Positions 12,001 to 25,859 of a DNA stretch of 64,000 bases are shown piece after piece. Every line of letters starts with the position of its first letter. Position 1 is the stretch's first letter. The position numbers were made by a program, and so were the translations under genes. This DNA is from Piscicola geometra (Eukaryota > Annelida > Clitellata > Hirudinida > Piscicolidae). The notes below the pieces were generated by a model. The model saw only the letters and a program-made list of their open reading frames with translations. It was not told the DNA's origin and did no database searches. The stretch covers positions 8,874,769 through 8,938,768 of the forward strand of contig OX030955.1 in the NCBI GenBank assembly GCA_943735955.1. The letters are read 5' to 3'.

Positions 12001-14259
12001 TAAAACATAAATACAGTGCGAAGAACCAACACAACAATGCATGACAAATCACAAAACTCCTCACCAAGTCTGCAGTGTCCGTAGGAAAGAAGGCAAGTGT
12101 CTTGGCCATTCATGACCCCGTTCATCACATCTGCCAGTCCCTCCTCACACAACTCCGTCTGCGATAGAGGTTCGAAAATATTAGCATAACGGAGCAATAA
12201 TGATATTCAATAGTTCCTTTGATGAAGAGATCTCGGGTGTTTGTGGGGAGAGAACAGCAAAGTAAACTTGGAGGGAACATAGTAGAAATGATTTCATGAT
12301 GTGCCTTTTATTTCTAACTCTTACTTTCTGAATAATCCGAATGAATAAATTAATACAAAACAAAAACAAACTTATGACAATATTGGGACTGATTCGAAGC
12401 AGAAACACACAAGTGTGAATATCATTATTCGACGAAAGCAGAGCAGATTTGCATTTCTGCACTAAGAATCCACCGCCATACATCCAAGCAGCTAACCAAC
12501 CGTGGAGTCGTCTTGCGTGAAGATAGCATCGTAGGCAAATGACTTGGGAAACTGGGCTGGTCGCTGGACTGGGTCAAATATTGTCACGTGCCTCTTAAAT
12601 GGGTCAACCGACAGACAGTGAGACTTGTCTCCAGGGGATTCATTTATCTTCACCATCACTTTGACCTGGCGCGGTTGTTGGAATGGATTAGTGGCGTGCA
12701 AGTGTTTGAAGGTGTTGATTAAATAATGTTCAACGATTTTTTTAGTCTTTATTTTTTTGTCGCTTACTCTTCGTCAGATCTGCATGCCATGCTTTCAAGA
12801 GTCTAAGTAGTCGGTTTTTAAATGTTTCACGTTATAAATCTTATTTTCAGTCTTTGCTGGCGCCTCAACTCAAGTTTCGTTAGGGTAATCTAATTAAAAT
12901 GTCCCTTATCAACTGACATCTCAATTAGAGATCTATTTATATTATTATAAATAATTTGATTTTATTGTCGGTGCTTTATTTAATTCAAACGCAAATTATT
13001 AAAATTTTGACATCATTTTTTAAGTTTTTCAAATCATTATTTTTAAATATTCATTGGTTTAAAAAAAAGAAGTATTATTTCTTGGAAAATTTAAATCCAG
13101 CACCGGATGTTTCCAAGCTTTTCCAACTAAAGATTCTAATTTTAAAATAATAATAAAACAGCAATTTTTAAGATGTTACGTTTCAAAAAGTTAATTTCCC
13201 AACGCACCTTTGAAGAGTTGGAACATCTGAGAAAGAAGTTTTTGGCCAAAAGAGGAGGGAATGTAGAAAGAAGATGAAAAAATCTATTGGAAAAGTAATT
13301 GAGACAATTTTGTTGTTTTTGTTGGCTTTGTTGTTGAATCTTGTGATTCTGTGGTTGTTGTTTCAACTGCTGTTGGTTGTGTATTTGATGATGCTGGTAG
13401 TTTTGATGATAAAGAGTTGGGATTTGTACATTCAGCTGTTTTTGTTGATTATTGACATTTGGTTGATTTTGATTCAAAAGTTGATGATTTTGTTGATTAA
13501 ACTGTTGTTGTTGTTGTTGAGTAAGTAGAAGTTGTTGATCAGTCTTTAGTTGTTGTGTGTGTTGTTTATTTATTTTAGGAGAGAGTATTTCCGCAGACTT
13601 TTTCTTGGATGATAAGCCTATCTTTTGAGCCGCCCTGCAATAACATGAGTGCTGTTATGCCGGTAATTCCATTTCGCAAAAAGTTAATTTGTTCGGTAAT
13701 ATAATACAGTAAACAAAATCTTGAGCATAAAAAAGAAATTAACATGATTTTCAGCATTTGTTAGGAAAAATGGAGTGCATTTTGATTTATAGAACATAAT
13801 GGTGTTAGCATGTCTCTGTACAAGGCATTAATAAAGGGTTAAGTGTGCTTTTTATTACGCTAGTGTCGGTTTGGAAACTCGCCTGGATAAGAAGGAGGAA
13901 GAGGAAGAAGACGCTGAAACGTTTTTTGCATGGCGAGGAGAATGTGGTGAAGCTGACTGCAGTTGTGGTTGTGTTTGTTGTTGTTGGAGCGATTGTTGTT
14001 GTGTTTGTTGTTGTTGTTGGGGTGATTGTGGGAGTCTCTGTTGTAGATTAGGAGAGTGGGGCATCAGTTGGCTGAATGATTGTTGTTGTTTGTTTTGTTG
14101 TTTAAGAAGGTTCTGTGGACTACATTCTACTAACTGTTGTTGTTGTTGTTGGCTTTGTTGCTGATATTGCTGTTGGAAATGTTGCAACTGAGTTTGATTT
14201 TGTTGCTGTTGGTTGCTTGAAGGCAAAGGGGGCAGGGGTGAATGGAGAACCGATTTCAT
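6042..14259 (-). CDS. KIF26: KIF26/VAB-8-type kinesin (kinesin-11 family)
   Basis: Exons (minus): 13859-14259, 13208-13634, 12501-12665, 12065-12158, 10740-10952, 10515-10637, 10185-10428, 6284-10041 and a last exon at 6042-6133. All phases agree, giving about 1838 residues, near vertebrate KIF26 length. The first two exons encode a Gln-rich N-terminal region ending in AAQKIGLSSKKK. The motor spans residues about 277-610: VKVMVKIN, FPKSFAYDAIF, the P-loop region YGHCRLDKS (split by an intron), SRLNFIDFGC (switch II region), LNSLGLVIVALLNG and IPFRENRIAALLKATMGSC. The 3.76-kb exon continues with FYSSACEGGFQSSDGE and two WIDGP/WVDGP motifs, which I recall as KIF26-specific, then an Asp-rich run and Ser/Asn-rich sequence. 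KIF26 motors bind microtubules but are reported to lack ATPase activity; roles are in cell polarity, migration and axon growth. The N-terminus may extend into unresolved upstream exons, and the last exon has an alternative acceptor. Confidence 0.9.
6055..6158 (-). other. Alternative last coding exon of the KIF26-like gene
   Basis: A TTTTAAG acceptor at 6159-6160 and a TTTTCAG acceptor at 6134-6135 are both in phase with the preceding donor (6283). The upstream site reads to a stop at 6055-6057 and ends in EVKLPW. The downstream site uses another frame, stops at 6042-6044 and ends in SLGDIFV, whose last residues resemble a class II PDZ ligand. Sequence alone does not choose between them. Confidence 0.4.
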
Positions 14260-14960
14260 TTCTTTTCTTTTTTGTCCTAATTATATTGATTTTATATTCT
14301 GTTTGTTGTTTCACTTACCGCTCGTTAAACTTTAAATATTTAATTTGAAAAAAAAACTATATTTGATTTTGAGATTGGCTGAGTTAGAGTTTATGACGGC
14401 TGCACTTTGATTTTAGTTCTGTTTCGCTTCTCATGGGTGGCTCTGTTTGTCTGTTAAAATAATTATTATTTATAATTCGCTTAATTTTTTAAAAGATAAA
14501 AAAGCCCATTAGGTGTTGATTACATTCGAAAATTTCAATGTTAATTCGTTAAATTATTTAGAAAAATCTTTTATATTTTTTATTGATTTATTCCTTTATA
14601 TCTAATATTTTATGTAATTGTATGTTTATTTTGACAAAAACTTGTTACTTACCTCACTAGTAGTAGATTGAGAGGTTTTTCGGTATAATGGCTTGTTCTG
14701 TGACTGATTTATTGAGCTGTACAGCTGCAGTAGTCGCAGTCATTGAGAACGCCTGAGAAATTTATGGCATTCTCGGACTTGTCTAACCTCGCAAAGGCTG
14801 ATTGCATGCGGTTTGTATCCGTTTTTATGGACGATTATAAACTTTTTTTCTTGTTATTAATGTCGTTTTTTAACTCTTATTTAAGTCTTTTAATCTTTTT
14901 GGTAATTACTTATAAACTTGTTAAATTTGTCTCGTGCATCAGGGTTGTTGGTAATTGGTA
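14260..14960 (-). other. Possible upstream exons of the KIF26-like gene
   Basis: Strong minus-strand donors sit at 14316-14321 (AGCG|GTAAGT) and 14647-14652 (GAG|GTAAGT), and an acceptor TTTTAACAG precedes about 14445. The intervening pieces give only short open frames, so they may be 5' UTR exons or poorly resolved N-terminal coding exons. The first confident ATG is at 14257-14259. Confidence 0.35.
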
Positions 14961-17900
14961 GATTTATTGTAGTACTTGTGTGGTGGTCGAGTGCTTGCCG
15001 TGATTAAGCCGTTCGAGGAGAATCCACCTGCAAAATAAATAAGGGATGTCTGGAGTTGATGTCGATTTGTGCAATTGTTCTGCTAGAACTGATCATTTAA
15101 GAACTAATAAAATAATATATATAGAGTGTTTCAAGAAAGAATTTATAAAGAATACTAATGAATTGATTTTTCATTTTAATCCTTGTTTGAATAAATAGAT
15201 AGTAAGATTATATTCTAAACGGGTTGCTTTCATCATTTCTCATCACTGGCTCATACAGGCATGCCATCAATCACAGGTGCAGTCAAGTGTTTTGGGCCTT
15301 TTTGTTATGACTTGAGCTTGTTCGTTGTAACCATAAAGAAACTTTAAAACAGTGCCACACAGGTGTTCGAAAGCGTATCTTTCAAACATGTCAGTATTTT
15401 TATCTCCTCAAATAGATGTGATTAAATTTTTTGTTTGTCGTTTTGAAGGATTTGCACATAAGCCATTTAAATATTTACGGAATGATGTTATATTATTTCA
15501 AGACAAGTGGTCTTTTATTTTTATTTTCTTGTCAAAATTAAGAATCAATTGGGTGTTGTGATGACGCCAAAGCTACTTTGTAATGGCTAGTATCCTTCAT
15601 CAATCAATGATGTTTAAACTAACAGAACCTCTCTTTTTGAAAACACCGATCAATCATAGCCTGCTTTAATTCCATCGAAAATATATTAAGATCATATTTT
15701 TGCGTTGGTTTAACATTAAAAATTAAGAAAATACTGTATTTTAGTTAATCATTTGAATTAGTTTCAATTTTTAAATTATAAAAAGTTTTAAAAACACCAT
15801 TATTTTAATCTGGAAACTTTTCATAGTTCTTATCAGAATGGAAGCGGAATGATGGCGATGATGATGATGAGTAAAACAATGATAAGTTTGACAATTATCT
15901 AAACAATTATGATTAATGATAAGAAGACATTTATTTTGCTTAAGATACTTTTATCCGATTAGATACAATTGTTCAAATAATTACCAAAGTCAGTCAATTG
16001 TTTGCTAACCTCTATGCCTATTAAAAAAATAACTTATTTTTTCAATTTTTAAATTAAAATGTATTATTTTATTTTTATTATCATTCTATAAAAATAGAAC
16101 CGATGAAAGAAATTTTTGAAGAGCTTGCTTTGATGCTGATGATTTTCACGATAAAGATGCTCGATAAGAATGTATCTGATAGCGATGGTGATGATAATGA
16201 TGTTAATAATGATGATGATAATGATAACGAAGACGATGATGATGATGATGATGAATGTCAAAGGAATAACAAATGGCCGTGATTGCGATGGCAGGGTTGT
16301 CTGGAATTTTAAAAAGATTTATGAGAAGTTTAAACGTTCTTTGGAATGAAATTAGATATTTTTCCCCACATTTGAAAAATGATCATTTTCATAAGACAGA
16401 TTAACTGTGGTCCTTTCTTGGGCAAGCATTCAGACGTTGCTCAAGTGACTGACGATGAAGAAAAAATGTCTTGCGAGTCAAGACATCAATCAAACCACGT
16501 CTCTCATACATTCATACATCCCCTTTCAGAGATTTCGTATTAGCCAGCATATTAAAGTCTTTAACATTTCATGATTGCTTTTTTCTTCACTAAGTTTTTC
16601 ACCATTTCATTCTTTCATTTTTTCCCTCTTTCCAATGACCACCTCTCTTGTTCATCGATTCATCTATTATTTTTATTGAGACATAAATCAAATACTTGGC
16701 TGAAAAAACTTGTTCAGGCGTATCACAACCATCCATAGATTTATATTTCTCCACTCTCTATATTCTTTATAATGAACTTTGATACATTAAATGAATTATT
16801 GCTAAATAAATTCAAGAAAAACATATTTGGTTTTTATCACGCTAGAAAAAAAGCTTGTCCGTATAAAGAACAAAGCCATTCAATATCTCCTCCGTGCAGC
16901 TTTTATTTTTTAATTTTGCTTTTTTTATTTTTTAAAAAACTAATTCTTTCTTTTTGAGGTTTATTTATTTGTTTTCTGATGCTGGCTTTCTATTGATAAA
17001 TTTATACAAAACGTCCGAAATATCAAAGCGAACAGTTTATCATCCCAACGGACTGGAAGTATTCTAGAAAAAAAGAAAAAGAATAGGCTTCAAAAACGAA
17101 TCATATAAAAAGATAAAATAAAATAAAACAAAAACAAAACGAAATGGCTTGAAATTAACTGATCGAGAAGAGGAGCAGCCGCTTGTTTCGTAATCTGTGT
17201 GACATCAAATAAATCAGATTGGAAGCGCTAGCTGACATGTCTTGACGGCTTATTGCACACGCAGAGTGGCGATTTGTACATTATTTATTCAGTGCCAAAT
17301 AATTATCAAATACAGCAAAACAAATTTTAAACACATTTTTTTCTAAATTCATTAATGAATAAGGAATGGGTCAAGGGTGCGTTGCGGGAATTTCACGCTT
17401 GGAAGGATTGCAACCAGGAGGATAATCGATTTAAACTCATTCATTCGACTGCCTTGAAGTTCATGAGTTGAAATAATTTTTATATTTACAATAACATTGG
17501 TTGCATTTTGCACTTGTTACCTAATTTTGACAAACGTATTTTTAAAGCTTTAAATTATCCGTGCTTTTAAATCTTATAATTTTTTCTGATTTATTCAAGT
17601 ACTAGTTTTTTTTAAATTACGGTCTTACTTAGATTAACCAAAACTTACAGCTTTAGGTCCTCCTATTCATAAACAGCCTACAGTGAATGTGAGATTAACT
17701 TTATACTAAAAATTCTTTACAAATTGTTTTTGAATCATTTTGAAAATCAGATTTAGTTTTTAATTTTTAATATCTTGCATGCTCAAGAAATGAAAGTGGT
17801 TCATGCTTGCAGTTTTTCATCTTCTTCGCGCCTTATCTCAAAGTTCCCTGCATCTTTTATGAAGCATTATAAATATAAAAATTAATTGAAAACCAAGGTT

Positions 17901-20900
17901 GAAGTGATAGATTTAGATGTAACCAGGTCTGGGGTAGGTTTGAAGACAAGCTGATAAAAATATTTTTTCCCAATTTTTGATATATCAATTATTCCATTTT
18001 TTATGCATTCACTTTTTTTAATGATGTCACTGGTTATGTAAATCACCAAAATTTACGTAAACATATTAGTTATTGTTAGGAGAATGAATGAGAAAATGTG
18101 TTAGAAGGATGTAAGCATGAGTCAGAGCACATGTGAAGATGCTACAACTACCACCACTGTCTATTGCTTTCTTCTTACTCACCACAAGCTGAGTAATCAT
18201 TCACACAAAAAACTTGTTTTTTATTAATAATTATTTTTAAAAAATTATTTTCAGCTTTTTCATTTTATAAAGTTTTTTAAATCTCATCACCAAGTACATT
18301 TCCGTCTGCGAGTGTTGTTTAAAACGATATTTGTGTTTTGTCCGAAACTATATCTACTAATGAATAGCTTTAAATTGAATAGGTTTATTTCTGGACTTGA
18401 ATTTGAAACTTTAAGGCATTATTTTTATTCCAGGCAGGATCAATTGCACCACAAATAGTGTCTCATTATTCTCCGAAACAATTCCTTTGAGAATACAACT
18501 TTTGCAGCTTTAGAACCATTTGAAGCCCTCTATGTTAGTGCATTCCTAAATACCCAATTAAAAATTTGTGATTTTTAAGAAACTACAAATGTGTAGTATT
18601 TCTACTTGTAAAGTTATGAATGAAATTGATGTGTATTAGCAAAAGCTTGTGCATTCTTTTAGCGGACTGTTATTCTTCCTTATCAGCTGGGCAATTAAGT
18701 CAGTGCAAACAATCTTATTCATATACTTGAAGAAGCCTCTTCAAAGGAATACATTAACTCAGACTAATAAGCATTCCTCTAGAATGTTTAAAACATAATA
18801 GTCTATATATTAAAACTGTCTGAAATGATGATTAAAAGACGCGAGTTAATTTGAAGGCTGTTATCTCGAATATCTGATATTGTCATTCGTTAAGGACATT
18901 AAAACCAGTGGATGTGTCTAATGAAATTTTGATGGAGGAGGAAGGTGGTGTTAGTGGATTGATCATGATTAAAAGCTTTGCAGGGCAGCATCAAATGCTT
19001 GAGAGCTTTATTGCACCAATAAACCTACTCAAACAAAGCCTCTCACCACTAAAAAGTTTGTAACGCAAAATCAATAGAGCCATTACTTCAAATATTAGCA
19101 ATAAAAACAGAATCATTCAAAATAGAGAAAACATTCATAAAATTATAAAAAGATTTAAGGTAGCAAACAATTGCGAGTCAAGGGGCGTTTGATAGCAAAC
19201 CCTTTTAGCCATTTCAAGTGATATTACATTTCTGAAGCTCTTTAATCGGACATGACTAGCCCACTCACTTTTATGGCCGCATTTATTTATTTCCGAGTTG
19301 TCTCCATACATCAATATCCTTTTTACTTTGAAATTGACTTTTTTTAAACACATTTAAAAAAATATTTTACAAAGTATTCGTTCCTTCAATTTGCATGGTT
19401 TCCGTATTTAGAAATAAATTGTCTGCAAAAGATTGTAAAAAGATTTTGAATCAATTTAGTTTATTGTGAAGACATTGTTACTGTTGGTTGTGAACTCCAA
19501 TGTAAAAGACGATGAAATACCGCATGTATGCCTTTAGTGTTCGTCATTGGGCAACGTAGATGTGTCTGAAACTTCGTGGCAGTTTGATTGCCGTAGATTA
19601 AAAGTTAATAAAATCCTAATTGTTTGCAAGCCTCAAGATTCACTTAATGAAGGCTTTTTAAACACGCAAAACATTTTTTTAACTAAAATTTGAAACGCGA
19701 ATGAACGCTTAGAAGTGTGATTAATGAAACTCAAATTGCTTCTGATTACCATCAAAAACGCTAGAGTTCTTTGTTCGGCAAAGAAGTAGATTACACTTTT
19801 CGAAGGCACGTTGATAATGGTGGATGCGTAATCATGTGCTAACGTATACAACTAAATACCTTTCAATACCCTGACAAGACTTTCCATCGATCCTGCTGGA
19901 TCTCTTGCTCCTTATGGATTCATTTTTTTACTCACTACTTACATTTAAAAAAATACTATTGAAATTTATATTATAATATCAGAAGCCTGTTTGCAACTTT
20001 TGATCACTCTAATATTTCTGCCCTACATAACCACAAAAACACCAAGAATGTTTTCCACGATAGAACTTCAATGAAGGCGCTTGTCTCAAGCCTTGCAACT
20101 TCTGCCTTCTCATCTTCAGATTCCATGCGAGATTACCATGTCTGCGTGCTCCCTAGCCACCAATTCATCTTTTTATCTCTATCTTATGATTCAATTAAGT
20201 CATTAAAAGTTACTAAAATAATTCGGTCATAAACGTGCGTCTGCGTGTCTGTGTGTCTATATGTGTGCGTCTCTTTTAGTGTCTATTGTAGCGAATAAAT
20301 CATAAAGCTAATGGCTAATTGATGGAGGCGTAGTGAAAGGACTATAGGACGTTTAAGGAATGCCTTATCATACATTATTCATACCCTCGATTATGCATGC
20401 CTCTCCAGATGCCTGGATCACAACTGGGCGTCGAGTTCGTTGAAGAGTCGCATCAAAGAAATTAATTTCGCAGTTTTATTCTCCGTGATTGGAGTCTCTT
20501 ACGAAGACGAATGCTCGGCTGATGTCTGTTTAGCTTCAATTGATTGAGTGCTTGTACTCAATATTCGAAGTTTCGCTTGAGTAATTCTAAATATTTAATG
20601 GCACTCTACTACTATAAACTTAATAAAGAGACTGACTTATTTATTCTTAGTGCACATAGCTGCGAGTGAATGGGTCTTGAGAAAGGTCTTTCTGGAAAAT
20701 ATGAATGGATTTACAGACAAAAAGTCGGCACATGTGAAATACGAATCCATCTGATAATGCGAACAAAGAGTAATATAAAACACGATGCCGATGGAAATAA
20801 AGTCATAAAAAGCATCGAGAGAATAATCAAAAACAGAAAAAAAGATAGCCATTCTATAGATGTATTATGCGCGAAAATGAATGGAGTTGATAATTGAATG

Positions 20901-23900
20901 ATGATCTGCCATTTCTTTTGTTTTGGTATTTGAAATTCCGGTACACTATTGTAAGGGTGGTAATGTTTGATGGCGAATGAAATAAAAAAGAAAAGTTGTT
21001 CGGGTGGCGATGGTGATGATTTTAGTGATGGAATGAATGGTAATGATGAAAGAAAACTCACAATGATAAAGATAACGGAAATGATGAAGAATTAATGCAA
21101 ATGATGGAGGTTATCGAAATGAAGAATAATGGTGAACTGGCAGGGTATGACTGCATAGTGAAAGGCTGTCAAAAATGAATAGAGATTATACTCAGGAAAA
21201 CAAAATGCTTGTGTCAGGGGTTGTCAGAGAACAACGTCATCGTGTGTAAGATGTGAAAAGCATATAAAGAAAAACTATTTTTAAAATCTTTTTATCCTTA
21301 TCAAAGTTTTGAAACTTGTTTGTATACCACCTTATATATAGCTGCTCTATTTGGAACGATATGGGCATGTTATTGTGGCGGGACAGATGATGATGCATGC
21401 GTGTGGAGTCAAGGAGTAAATGTAAAGAGACCATCCATAACGGTAAACTCTCGCCCCACTATGCTTCTATTTGGTGACCAAACAAGGGCCAAATTTATAG
21501 GCAGGATTGAGGTCTTGAAAATACATGGCATTAATCATCATTGCGCTGTGTTTATAGTGGATGCTTTAACTGATTTTAATGTTTGCATCTACAAATGTAA
21601 ATAAATAAAATACGCTCAAGCTGCTTTAACATTTTACAAATCAATGAAATAATAAGCGAGCATATTTCCTATGCAAAGAATATCAATTGAATGATAAACT
21701 GAATTATATTTTTTAAGTGAATAAACTGAAATCCATAATGGAAATAGACAGATTGTCTAAATGTCTAGTTAACATACTTTTTCAGACGCATCCATTGTTA
21801 GTTCTCTTCTTATTACTCATCTCTGTCCAGGTTACCAAACTAGACAATATTCTAACAACTCTATTCAGGTAAGCCAAAAAACTTTCTAAGAATAAAACTT
21901 AAAACACTACGAGCTTGAGTAATCCACAATGAATCGAGGACGACGATAAATGAAACCTTTAGAGCATGAACGTCTTATGTAGTTTAACTTTTATAGGCCA
22001 CTCTCACGCTCATATATGCGTGCATGTATACGAATGTATGATCTTTTGTTAGGCATTCAGTAGGCTGCTATCTTAGTTTTTATTGTGATTATGGTTAGTT
22101 TTTACTGTCTTAACCACTTTGAAGTATGGTGTAAAATGTAAATTTATTTTTTTATATGATTATGAACGGTGCTTTTATGTGCAGTGTGTTTGCTTATTAT
22201 ATATTTTTGAACGATTTTAAGAATTAATAAATATAAAATATCCGCAGATGGTAATAAAAAATTTATCATCCATTTGATGATCATTAATTTTGGAAAAATT
22301 TGAATTTGAAAGTGTTCACCTTTTTTACTATTTACAGTCGATATTACCTCAAAGAACATTTATAACAAGGAGGAAACTAATTAATTTAGAATACGTAAAA
22401 ATTGGAAATCGATCTTCTCACGGCATTCTGGACACGCATACCTTCACACGTTCACACAACAGGGCCTTCTGCACAGAAAAACAGTAGACGAGATAGGGAT
22501 GGCCAAACCCTTTCGAGATACAATTAAAACCGTTACACATTTAATCATTTTCGTTCGTCAAACTCGCCTCATATGCAGTTTTTAATCAATCGATTCAAGT
22601 CATTCAGGACGCTGGAATTGACGCATTCGCGTCTGAAGAATGAAAAATTGCCATAGAGCCGATTTAAAATCAATGCGTGCTTCAGGCTGGCACGTTATTT
22701 ATCACCGTGTTTTGCATTATTCACACAAGGATTCATCTAGCCATAAAATCTAACATTAGAATATGATGAGTCGACTTATTACGCATATCTTGGAGAAGTT
22801 CAGTGAGCGTCATGGCGTACTTTATGGGAATTTATCCCGTGAGGAATATAAAAGTGCGTTAAACGGGTATGTTTTATGCTTTATTTCTATTTAAATTCCC
22901 ATAATATCTGCTGAAATGAATTAGGAATATGCATAAAAATTATCGATGTTTGCAGAGGGAGAAGCAGGTAGCATGACTGATTGACCAGCACCTTGCATCA
23001 CCGCACCTAACGTTCTCCCTGCATCCTAATGATTTGGCCGTAAATGTGTGATTCTGCTATAAGCTTATATAATATATTTATAATCTATAGCTAACTCTGC
23101 AGAGAGATAACAACAGGATGTATTTGAGAGGCCTTGATGACTGGGGTCGATATACTTGTTCGTTTTTATGTAGCCAAAACGATGTGTTATTGAGTTGATA
23201 CCCAGGGTATTTGAAATATATATAAAAATTGGTGTAATTATGTCACCAATTTAAATAGATTTTTTTAGTGAGGTTTATGTTTTGAATGGTTTGTTATATT
23301 TTAAAGATGTATTTTTAGTTGATAAAAATTTAATCAAATATAAATTTTGGATTCAAAAAACGACTTCTAAAAAAAATAAATAATCATTCTAAGCAAAAAA
23401 TTATGCAAACAATAACTCACAAACTTTTTGAAACTCATACTTTATCCTAGTATATCTCTCCCATTGCAAAGGCCATAACTATAAACTCAAGCTCTATTCC
23501 AGCCTTACTTAGCATGTATTGCTAACAGTACCAAATGAGCATCATGTACAGATGACTGCTGTATCAAGAGAAAAGAAGCCTCTATTTGGCAACATAAGCA
23601 CTACTCCCACACTAACGAGGCGATTTGTCTCATGGCAGACGCAATTTCGAATGGCGAGATGGATGCGTGTCGATGCTGAGTCAACAGGCCAGTCATCAAT
23701 AATGGCCACTGACCCGATGCAATGTTGTATTAGCCTCAGAACAATTCCTCTGAAATTGTTTCTATGTTCGAGTCAATTATTGGTTGTTCAGGCCTTTATT
23801 GGGTATTCTTTCCTCGCAGTCACAGTAAAGGAACTTTTAAACGGGTGAATATCGACATATTTTGTTTAATTATGAGAATTGATTTCGTCTTTTGCATGAA

Positions 23901-24387
23901 AAAATCACAAAATGATTGTTTTTTAGAACGATAAACTTATTCTATGTGTTGTCTGTGCTGCTCAGCAGAGAAGTGGATTTCTCAAAAGCTTTGAACTAAT
24001 TCGATCACCATGAACGAATTAGATCAAGTATTTCCTGGCTAAATTAATCAGAAAATTCCAGCTCAGAAACAGATATAGGATATTTGGTTCTGAAATGAAA
24101 ATTTAGGTTTATTGATAAGTTAGAATCAGGAGCAATGAAAATATCGCTACTGTATATTTATGAAAACTATATTTTATAACAATTTAAAACTTTAGTCGCT
24201 AGGTATTTAAAAGTTATTCTAAAAATTTACTTATGATAACTATTCAATAATTAAAATTATTATTTCTTATTTTAAAAAAATTATTAAATTTTGGTTTAAT
24301 AGTTGAGTTATTAAAGGTAATCATCTTACTCCCACCATTATTTAATTGATTTCAATGTTATAAATGCCCTGCTTAATTCAGAAAGTT
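14961..24387. other. Long AT-rich gene-poor region
   Basis: Over 9 kb without a coding region I can support on either strand. Open frames are short and AT-driven and show no family motifs. It holds a degenerate (GAT)n tract near 16190-16257 and another acceptor-like site (TTTTGCAG, minus) near 15031 that could belong to a 5' exon of the KIF26-like gene. Distal regulatory DNA is likely but not demonstrable from sequence. Confidence 0.5.
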
Positions 24388-24573
24388 ATCGCTTCTCGGC
24401 CTAATGGCTAAGATCAAAAGTGTAGTATCTGTTCTTATCAGCTTAATATCTGATACGCCTCCTATACGGAGGCATCGATATTAAACCAATCTTTGGTCCG
24501 CGGAGAAAGTCTCGGGCTTGCTCGACCTTCTCCACGGGTTGGCCCGGTATTGCACTACCTCCGGGATCGGCCC
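24388..24573 (+). ncRNA. U2: U2 spliceosomal snRNA (possibly divergent copy)
   Basis: The 5' end ATCGCTTCTCGGCC is canonical. The branch-point recognition sequence GTAGTA is intact at 24422-24427, and stem-loop IIa (CTTATCAG...CTGATA) is conserved. Stem IIb (GCCTCC/GGAGGC), stem III (GGAGAA/TTCTCC) and stem IV (CCCGG/CCGGG) all still pair although their bases differ from vertebrate U2, which argues for function. The tail CGGGTTGGCCCGGTATTGC and CGGCCCA resembles protostome U2 as I remember it. Oddities are a TAAT loop I, one or two extra A's in GATCAAAAGTG, a Sm site AATCTTTGG with an internal C, and GCACTACC where loop IV normally has GCAGTACC. U2 base-pairs with the intron branch point in the spliceosome. 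A U2 variant or young pseudogene is the alternative. Confidence 0.93.
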
Positions 24574-25859
24574 ACTTTTCATTAAATAAAAGTATATTTT
24601 TTATTTTTAAAATAATTTACATTTATACTATGATAAGTTAAACTTTTACCAGATCCCTATAATAATGAATTCATCATAATTATAGCTTATTTTTCAATTA
24701 AAAACACTATTGGTTTAAATGAAATATTCCAGTGACACTAAAGATATTTAAAAAATAGTCGCTTGAAGCATGGCTCACACGTACATCTATAAAATGTGTT
24801 CTATGGTTGCCATTCAACTGCTTCAATTGATGAAGAATTAATTAATTGCCTATCACAATGGTCGCAAAACAATGACGCCCTTGGATCTTTCGATAGAGTG
24901 AGGCGACTAATAAGATTGCTATTAATATCGAGTATTTTATTAAGGTTCGCAACGCCCTCTATTCAAACCATTCGGCCCTACATGAAAGTGATTAACCCAT
25001 TTTTTATACTCTAAACATCCAATAAAAAATGAGAATTGGAAAATTATGAAATAATAAACCCAGTTATTATTATGGCAAAATGACTGATTTTGTATTTATA
25101 ACTATGGTTTGCACTTCAAAAGCCTATTTTTTATCTTTTGCAAAATGAACAAGCTCATAAAATCAATATTAATTAAGAAAGATGAATGTCTATGGATTTT
25201 TTGATTGTATCTAAACAGCTTAGTTTAGTTTTCACATTTTTTTCAGTTTTTCAAGGTTATTCTCAAATTTTTATTCACGTATACTGGTGCAAGTTTATTA
25301 AAAACCAATTTATTTATAATATATTTTATAATGATCTGAAACTAACCCTATTTGAAGTGTGTTTTTATTAGGATAAAAAGTATTCACTTTATTATATAAA
25401 ATAATTTATATACAGAAAAATAATAGTTTACAATTTTGTAAAAATTTTTGTTAAAACTGTCATTTTAAATAATTTGGCTTCAAGCGCGCTTGTTTGTCAA
25501 CACACGTCCTCGAAGCAGGCCATGAAATAATGTTTCATAGTTCAACTGCTTTCTAGGTCTCTCTCGTGAAGATAAATTTTAAAATTATTTTTATAAATAT
25601 TTTGAAATATCAGACAATCTTTTTTTGAAAGTATTTCTCCAAGTAAAGATAAAGTTATTTTTATAACGCCATGTGACAATTTTTAATTTTTCAATTATTC
25701 ACGTTTGCCTATGATTCTCAGTAAAACTTAGATTTATCATTCTCAAAAGTGAATTGTTAACTTTTAGTTGCATAAAATTTAATTTTGAATATACTTTTTC
25801 TAAATTGATTTTTCAGACATAAAATATTATCGTCCTTCATTCGCATTACCGCAATAAAA
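24574..25859. other. Intergenic DNA and 5' region of the elongase gene
   Basis: AT-rich, with no supported coding exon. A TTTTTCAG acceptor at about 25809-25816 precedes the first coding exon of the elongase, so a noncoding 5' exon probably lies somewhere upstream, but I could not place it. Confidence 0.45.

Noticed and set aside
23519..23848. 109-residue plus-strand ORF
   Set aside because: No recognisable motif, no splice partners and AT-rich surroundings; treated as chance.
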